From Rhytidiadelphus loreus (taxonomy: Eukaryota; Streptophyta; Bryopsida; Hypnales; Hylocomiaceae), in NCBI GenBank assembly GCA_947034895.1, contig OX344764.1:57641348-57705347 (forward strand): 64,000 bases of DNA, read 5' to 3'. Positions 62,111-64,000 of this stretch are shown one piece after another (position 1 is the stretch's first letter; each line of letters starts with the position of its first letter). The notes beneath the pieces were generated by a model, which was not told where the DNA came from, made no database searches, and saw only the letters and a list, made by a program, of their open reading frames with translations. Position numbers and translations under genes: made by a program.

Positions 62111-62935
62111 TCACTACCATATGGTTGGCTTCAACAATACTAGTTGATAAAAATAATTATTTTTTTATATCAATATGGGTTTCAATACTTCAATTTGATT
62201 TTCTCAAAATTTCAATACATTAATCTATACGAATAAAATTTTATCCATTTGAATGATTCACATAGGAATTCACATCTACTTCAATAATTCAATCATTTTT
62301 GTACTTTCAAACAAATATTATTTATAGTTTCTTGAAACATTCACTATTCTCATATTTAGTTCAATTTGACCAAAAATTGACCTTAAGAGAGAGTGAGGCT
62401 AATCAACCTATCACCGCTCTCATCTCAATTCTGCCCTTATGTACCCAAGTGGTACAAGTGGTATATTTCAGAACAAAAATGTACGCCATAGGTACATGGG
62501 GGCGGAATTGACTTTCAGTGGTCATAGGTCTGTTCACCTCATTCGTAGCTCTTGCATAACCGCCTTTCATCAGCAACAGTAGCGCCAACATGGAAGAGTT
62601 TCATAGATTCAATGTGATAAATCTATAGAAAGTCCTGATTTTCAAATGATGTCGTCTTGGACTCGGGATCCAGTCGTCCAGTCCTCGAAGGCCCCCTTTT
62701 GTGCAAGTGGCTCCTCCTTTTGGCTATCTCCCTGAAATTACTCAAGAAGTAGATATGACATCGAGAATCTGGCGAAAGGAGGTGATTGTATCTTCGATAC
62801 GGAAGATAAGGAATCTTTAATGTAACAAATGCCGGTGGTTTGCACCTCGGTGCGGCGCTTCATCGCCATAGCCAGGGCTCCGGGACTACCTGAAGGCGGA
62901 GCTGCTGACCCGATCGACGAGCCTTGGTGGCAACT

Positions 62936-64000
62936 ATGGCCTCTCTCTCGCTCTCCACTGCGTCTCTGCGATTGTCTGCGTTTTTTCCACGCGATTTTCA
63001 GATCAAACGCGGGAGCAAGAATTCCTGTCGCTCGTCTCGTGTTGATCGGGGGAGATGCGTGGCGCAGATGGCCGTGCCGAAGCTCGTGGAGTTGATGCAG
63101 AACGGGTGAGAAGCGTTTGCCTTTGACGAATTTCGATTTTCGTCTTGGTCGTCTGTGATGCACGTTGTTCTTGAAATATCTTAATTCTTGAAGTAAATCG
63201 TTCAAGTGCTGAGTCGCGCGAATTTTTCATAAATTCATTTGGCGTGTATTTGAATTACGACAGGGAGGATTTCATTAATTAGTTAATTCATTTTCTTGAA
63301 AGTGTGCGTAGACTTCTAGCTGCTCTTGCCGCACCATTTATTTGAATTAAGGTAGAGATTCCATTAACCATACAGCACATTAGAGGCTACATTGACTATA
63401 CACGTGAGTTTTGAATTGTGCTAAATGTGAAAATAATTGATCTATTGACATTTTTTTTTTGCAATTGATTTGTAACTTAACACAAAATAAATGTGCAAAA
63501 TTTTATAATGGTGCAAGTTTCTAGATTGTTGTAGGGAGATCATAGGGAAAGGTTCCAAGCGTGTGGTGAATGGAACCTCTCCTTTACTGTATGGTGAATG
63601 GAGACCTTACATTACTGCGCAACGCACTGATACACAGTGTAGTTTGTCCCGCATGATGCGCTTTTGATTTTTGCTGTTACTTGAGTCGCTGAGTAATTAG
63701 ATCTAGGGCTGATTTTTAGGTACTGCCGTAGATAGGATTCCAGCTTGGTTTTGAGTGAATGGGACAAATCTGAAATAAATTTTTGGTAATTTCTATGCAG
63801 GGTAGGACCAGAAGCGCATGAGTCTATGATTCAATTGTATCACGATGTTCTCTTTAGCGCTGTGAAGCTTGGCGTCCCACTTCCCGCTGATGGCAATGTA
63901 TGCGCATCTGACCGTGACAAAATCTCATGTTGAGCTTTTTGGCCTAACCGATGCATTTGTACAGAACTTGGACTCTCACGAATCTGATCATTACTGTGAA
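62936..64000 (+). CDS. 5' part of a gene for a probably plastid-targeted protein, unrecognised (partial)
   Basis: Exons 62936-63105, 63801-63897 and 63965 onward (cut by the window end) join in phase. The N-terminus MASLSLSTASLRLSAFFPRD followed by many Arg, Ser and Lys and no acid until well inside reads like a chloroplast transit peptide, probably ending near CVAQMAVPKL. The mature part begins VPKLVELMQNGVGPEAHESM, then IQLYHDVLFSAVKLGVPLP and ADGNNLDSHESDHYC. I do not recognise the family. The region around the start is GC-rich (62830-63110), unlike the AT-rich flank. Confidence 0.6.

Larger units (their letters stand above)
58092..62935. other. Intergenic region between two divergent genes
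   Basis: 58092-59300 is the upstream region and possible leader of the IST1-like gene, with no supported frame. Further on lie a GGCAAGTG-type repeat (59880), a dispersed repeat (60615-61085) and a long TTAA element (61196-62110). The stretch 62111-62935 is the promoter side of the last gene. Confidence 0.5.

Noticed and set aside
62738..63230. Minus-strand 155-aa and 75-aa frames
   Set aside because: They oppose the first exon of the plastid-type protein and have no recognisable content.
1..64000. A novel multi-gene system or biosynthetic cluster
   Set aside because: The genes are unrelated single-copy families separated by kilobases of repeat DNA, on both strands, with no shared pathway.

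Overview
The window is nuclear DNA of a land plant, and probably one with swimming sperm. Genes are split by short GT-AG introns, plant-specific families are present (an ALE2-type receptor kinase, an IST1-like protein with a long plant-type tail), and there is an apparently intact gene for an RSP4/6-type radial spoke head protein. Only plants with flagellated sperm (bryophytes, lycophytes, ferns, cycads, Ginkgo) are expected to keep an axonemal radial spoke gene. The large AT-rich spacers fit a bryophyte, lycophyte or fern; I cannot name the species from the sequence.

Layout. 1-708 (+): last two visible exons of a hybrid histidine kinase or other protein ending in a response-regulator receiver domain. 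4759-1491 (-): RSP4/6-like radial spoke head protein, six exons, 524 aa. 11126-9401 (-): THO complex subunit 7-like mRNA-export factor, three exons, 223 aa. 17917-19395 (+): unrecognised 145-aa single-pass membrane protein, two exons. 21847-20576 (-): intronless HAL2/SAL-type 3'(2'),5'-bisphosphate nucleotidase with an N-terminal extension, 423 aa. 23555-22493 (-): promoter-like region with telo-boxes and a possible small membrane-protein gene (weak). 41593-46367 (+): ALE2-like receptor kinase, eight coding exons, 826 aa, preceded by a GC-rich leader. 58091-54486 (-): IST1-like ESCRT-III regulator, six exons, 696 aa, with a C-terminal MIM-type motif. 62936-end (+): first exons of a probably plastid-targeted protein, cut by the window end. 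Exon borders were placed by hand from GT/AG sites, reading frame and family similarity; exon phases close for the seven complete models (all genes except the two cut by the window edges and the weak candidate).

The spacers (about 4.8-9.4, 11.2-17.2, 23.6-39.4, 46.4-54.4 and 59.3-62.8 kb) hold no convincing host genes. They are made of old DNA-transposon derivatives. Two families stand out. One has a terminal motif CANNGNTGCTA followed by TGAGCC and leaves 10-bp target duplications, one of them perfect (Mutator-like behaviour). The other begins TTAACCC(C/T) and ends in the inverse, in a long (about 0.85-0.94 kb) and a short (about 0.22 kb) class, with TTAA at the ends as in piggyBac-type insertions. 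A broken DDE transposase-like relic lies at about 50.75-51.81 kb (-). I saw no recognisable LTR retrotransposon, tRNA, rRNA or CRISPR array.

The genes are housekeeping or developmental single genes and do not form a pathway or cluster. No new multi-gene system is evident. The most interesting points are the radial spoke protein with its repeated acidic insertions and tubulin-like tail, the two transposon-derived families, and the small unrecognised membrane protein.
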